Below are positions 61,349-64,000 of a DNA stretch of 64,000 nt, piece by piece. Source of the stretch: Prorocentrum cordatum (lineage: Eukaryota; Sar; Dinophyceae; Prorocentrales; Prorocentraceae). Position 1 is the stretch's first letter. Every line of letters begins with the position of its first letter. The stretch is taken from NCBI GenBank assembly GCA_963575745.1, contig CAUYUJ010010402.1, forward strand, positions 71,001 through 135,000, in the 5' to 3' direction. The position numbers and the translations under genes were made by a program. The notes under the pieces are model-generated. The model had not been told where the DNA came from, ran no database searches, and saw only the letters and a program-made list of their open reading frames with translations.

Positions 61349-61513
61349 TGGCAGCGCGCAGAGGGGGGGAGGGGGAGGGGGGGAGGCTTCTTAGAAGCAA
61401 CTGCTTCTTAGAAAGGTGGGGCCTTCCATCTACAGACAAGACCCGCGCCTTCTAAGAAGCATAGGTGTCTAAGAAGCCTTCCCCCCTCCCCCCCCCCCTC
61501 TGCGCGCCGCCGA
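61349..61513. mobile_element. Family F inverted-repeat element, copy F3
   Basis: GGCAGCGCGCAGAGGGGGGG left and CCCCCCTCTGCGCGCCGCC right, continuing into GGCTTCTTAGA / TCTAAGAAGCC; about 45-bp terminal repeats. 61514-62170 shows no supportable gene; TTCTTAGAAC palindromes recur at 61868 and 61911. Confidence 0.75.
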
Positions 61514-62174
61514 ATGAATCTGGAATGAAAAAACTAGCCAGGACGGACCTGCGGAACAGTCTGGGGACTGATTTTTCGAGCGGGCAAGGGAGAGGAGGAA
61601 GGAAAGTGAGGTCGGCGGGAGGGAAGAAAGCAACCCTGAGATCCTGGGGTTACGAGATTACTCGCGTCGGGCATTTTCACCCAGTGTTCGGTCCCTGTGA
61701 CCCTTATGGGTCAATCCGGCTCGAAAACTTGCGCAAAAGCATGGGGTCAAGGGCTCTGGTCGTGACTTGCTTGTGGCGATGCCGCAAGCTTTCGGCAACA
61801 TCATACCTCAAGGGAGTTGAGCAGGGACCGACCGTCCCGTCTTTCCTATAGGCCTACCACGAAATATTCTTAGAACTCCGAGCCCCAAAATGTTCCAAAA
61901 CCAAAACAAAGGTTCTTAGAACTTAAGCAGATGGGTTAAAAGCAAGACAGCCTCAGCCAGACATGTTCTAAAGCCATTTCGTGCAAACCACAAAAGGTGC
62001 TCAGAACATGCTTCGGCAGGCCTGTGGGCAAGCCAGGACGCCTCGCCGCTGCTTGTGGGAGGAGGAGAAAGGAGGGGGGGGCAGGTTTTACGCACCTCCA
62101 CGGCGAAGCGTCCCAGGATTGAAGGGACCGAGGCGAGGGAATGAACTGACCGTTCCTCTCCCTCTTAGGGTTAG

Positions 62175-62331
62175 GTCGGGCAAATCCTCCTACAGGCGGA
62201 CTTCGTGAGACAAATCCGGACTCGTCCAAAAATGTACTCGCTGCATGATAACCAACAGCACGAAAAGTCGTCAACATACTACTTTCCGGCTGCTCCTGCA
62301 CATTCTCATCCTGCAGAGGGACGCGCCCGAC
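62175..62331. mobile_element. Family B inverted-repeat element, copy B6
   Basis: GTCGGGCAAATCCTCCTACA left and CTGCAGAGGGACGCGCCCGA right. 157 bp. Confidence 0.7.
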
Positions 62332-62572
62332 TCGAGGCGATGGGCTGCTCGTCCCCTTCGGGGAGGAGGGCCGCAGTAGTGCGGCAGAGAGCAGCGGAGT
62401 GCTGCCCTAGGAGGAGCAGACACGCCTGGCACTCCTAACTGGAACAAGAACAAAAGAGCCCCTGTCCCCGGAAAGTGTTTCTGGTCCTCCTAACTCAGGT
62501 CCCCTCCCAAAGGGTTAGGGGTCCTTTCTTTGGCCAATCATAAGAAGGCCAGGGCCTTCTTGGAAGCCCTCC

Positions 62573-62785
62573 CAATCCCACCAGCCCTCTGGGCGTCGGT
62601 GGTTTAGGGCGTTTCCTCTTCCACCCCTCCCTCTTCCACTTCGGGGAGGGGTTTACCCCTCCCCCTACCCCCTCCCCACTGACCTGGACAGGAGGGGCCG
62701 CGAGCGGTCAGAGCGTCCAAAACGGCCTCGGCGAGGAAGCCAAAATCATTGATTTTACTATGGTTTGGGCCCCATTTTGGCCTTC
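62573..62785. repeat. Direct duplication, copy 1
   Basis: CAATCCCACCAGCCCTCTGG through CCAAAATCATTGATTTTACT is repeated almost identically at 63188-63400. Both copies are followed by CCAAGAGGCC arrays. A shorter relative lies near 23165-23290. Confidence 0.85.
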
Positions 62786-62839
62786 TGAGGGGGCAGCGCT
62801 AAATTAAAGCTCCCCTCTTCTTTGATCGATTTCCTCCAC

Positions 62840-63005
62840 GATGGCCGCAAGAGGCCCCCAGGATGCCCCAAGAGGCCGCAGGATGGCCCCAAGATGGCCC
62901 CAAGAGGCCCCCCAAGAGGCCCCCAGGAGGCCCCCAAGAGACCCCCAAGAGGCCCCAAGAGACCCCCCAGAGGCACCCAAGGTGCTCCCAGAGGCCTCGG
63001 CGATA
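62840..63005. repeat. CCAAGAGGCC array
   Basis: About 14 degenerate 11-12-mers. The Pro/Arg- and Gly/Leu-rich frames on the two strands are artefacts. Confidence 0.8.
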
Positions 63006-63187
63006 ATGTCAAACCATTGTTTGCACTAAGGTTTTAGCCACATGTTGGCCTCTTGGGGGGGGGGCATTGATTAAGATGACTCCAAGAGCGCCTCGGAGAG
63101 CCCAAAATGACCTCCAAGATGGCTCAAGAAATCCCAAGATGTCTCATACTGGCTTCCTCTGTGTGCTGTCCACTTCCCTGATCGAGG

Positions 63188-63400
63188 CAATCCCACCAGC
63201 CCTCTGGGCGTCGGTGGTTTAAGGCGTTTCCTCTTCCACCCCTCCCTCTTTCCCTTCGGGTAAGGGTTTACCCCTCCCCCTACCCCCTCCCCGTGGACCT
63301 GGACGGGGGGGGCCGCGAGCGGTCTGAGCGTCCAAAACGGCCTCGGCGAGGAAGCCAAAATCATTGATTTTACTGAGATGTTGGCCCCGTTTTGGCCTCC
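63188..63400. repeat. Direct duplication, copy 2
   Basis: Second copy, 615 bp downstream of the first, differing by a few substitutions. Confidence 0.85.
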
Positions 63401-63409
63401 TGAGGGGGC

Positions 63410-63560
63410 AAAGATGGCCCCAAGAAGCGCCCAGGAGGCCCCCAAAGGCCCCAAGATGGCCCCAAGAGGCCCCAAGAGGCCGGAGGCCCCAAAGAGGATC
63501 CCGAACGGCCCACAGAGGCCCCCCCCGAGGCACCCAAGACGCCGAAAAGCCCCTCAGGAC
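63410..63560. repeat. CCAAGAGGCC array
   Basis: Continuation of the duplicated block, about 12 units. Confidence 0.75.
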
Positions 63561-63680
63561 GACCCTCTACTCGCCTGGGCGTCGTTTCTGGACGGGCTGG
63601 TGGGGATACGCGAAGCGTCTAGAATTTCTAGGGAAGCCTGCCTAGTCTCGAAGAAGAAACAGTGTTATAAATAGAAGTTT

Positions 63681-64000
63681 TTGGCGCTCCGCGCGGATTT
63701 CTTAGATCTGCGCTGGATCCCTCGCCCCATCGCGCGCAACGCGACAGGAACCTATTTTCTGTAGATCCAGGCAAGTTTACTTGCATGGCGTTCGCCCGGA
63801 CCCCTCGCCCCTCATCAATCGAACACGAGCGTGCAAGTGCCTTTCGACCTGCGTGGGTTCCGCACGTCAAGCTGCTTTCGGCTTGCTTCAGGCTCAGGCC
63901 CCCCCCCCGTTCATGCAAGCAAACTTGCCCGAGCCTAGAAAAACAGGCCCTGGGATCTGCGCTGGACCCCCCGCCCCGGCGCGCGGAGCGCGCCAGGGGC
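63681..64000. mobile_element. Family C element (C5/C6) interrupted by U2, truncated by window end
   Basis: TTGGCGCTCCGCGCGGATTT at 63681 starts a C arm; GATCTGCGCTGGACCCCCCG and GCGCGCGGAGCGCGCC follow after U2 at 63952-63996. The element continues past the window. Confidence 0.6.
63762..63940 (+). mobile_element. Family U element, copy U2
   Basis: AGGCAAGTTTACTTGCATG left and CATGCAAGCAAACTTGCCC right, about 19-bp inverted ends; interior AACACGAGCGTGCAAGTGCC shared with U1. Confidence 0.7.

Noticed and set aside
61868-61925. TTCTTAGAAC palindromes as heat-shock elements
   Set aside because: The same words are abundant within family F; no gene start lies next to them.
63110-63135. AAGATGGCTCAAG resembling the end of the dinoflagellate spliced leader
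   Set aside because: Only the final TGGCTCAAG matches; the CCGTAGCCATTT part is absent and the site lies in a decamer-repeat region.

Overview
The window looks like nuclear DNA of a dinoflagellate with a large, GC-rich, gene-poor genome. I infer this from (i) pentatricopeptide-like repeats carrying the dinoflagellate-style core 'SYSAGIxACEKG', (ii) two non-LTR retrotransposons of dinoflagellate type, one with a C-terminal zinc-finger and an extra conserved-looking tail, (iii) tiny exons separated by kilobases of repeats, with apparent non-GT donors, and (iv) very dense short inverted-repeat transposons. Species cannot be decided from the sequence. Prokaryotic features (operons, ribosome binding sites, CRISPR) do not apply.

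Host genes are few. On the minus strand, 6580-6639 and 2971-3049 are the first two coding exons of AP-1 gamma-adaptin, separated by a 3.5-kb intron; its remaining exons must lie beyond position 1. An uninterrupted mitochondrial carrier of the thiamine-pyrophosphate-carrier type is at 25582-26652 (minus). A degenerate PPR-like protein is at 20688-22526 (minus, one in-frame TAG). A KOW-domain fragment is at about 45054-45845 (minus), and a tryparedoxin/nucleoredoxin-like exon is at 60301-60477 (minus). A few other exon-like stretches are reported at low confidence.

Retroelements: an RNase H fragment (61-702), a decayed endonuclease-RT element (27786-30690), and a better preserved endonuclease-RT-zinc-finger element (34127-38610) whose RT frame is open for about 700 codons.

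Most of the rest is repeat. I recognise at least a dozen families of short elements with terminal inverted repeats (labelled A-I, O-Q, U here). Several have clear target-site duplications (family H: AACCC and CCTGG; families G and Q: TA), and several are nested in each other, which gives a relative insertion order. A second layer is satellite-like: a pentamer array (1.0-1.75 kb), an 89-bp satellite in three arrays (15.5, 18.5 and 52.4 kb), a 160-bp satellite (31.2-32.8 kb), 41-bp and 21-bp arrays, and an 8-kb cluster of composite modules in both orientations (48.1-56.3 kb). A third layer is very abundant CCT/AGG, GAC/GTC and CAT microsatellites; the long poly-Glu, poly-Ser, poly-Leu or poly-Asp reading frames over them are artefacts.

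The most interesting content is the nested inverted-repeat transposon community inside and around long introns. It resembles what has been called introner elements in dinoflagellates, but whether any copy here is itself spliced cannot be told from DNA alone.
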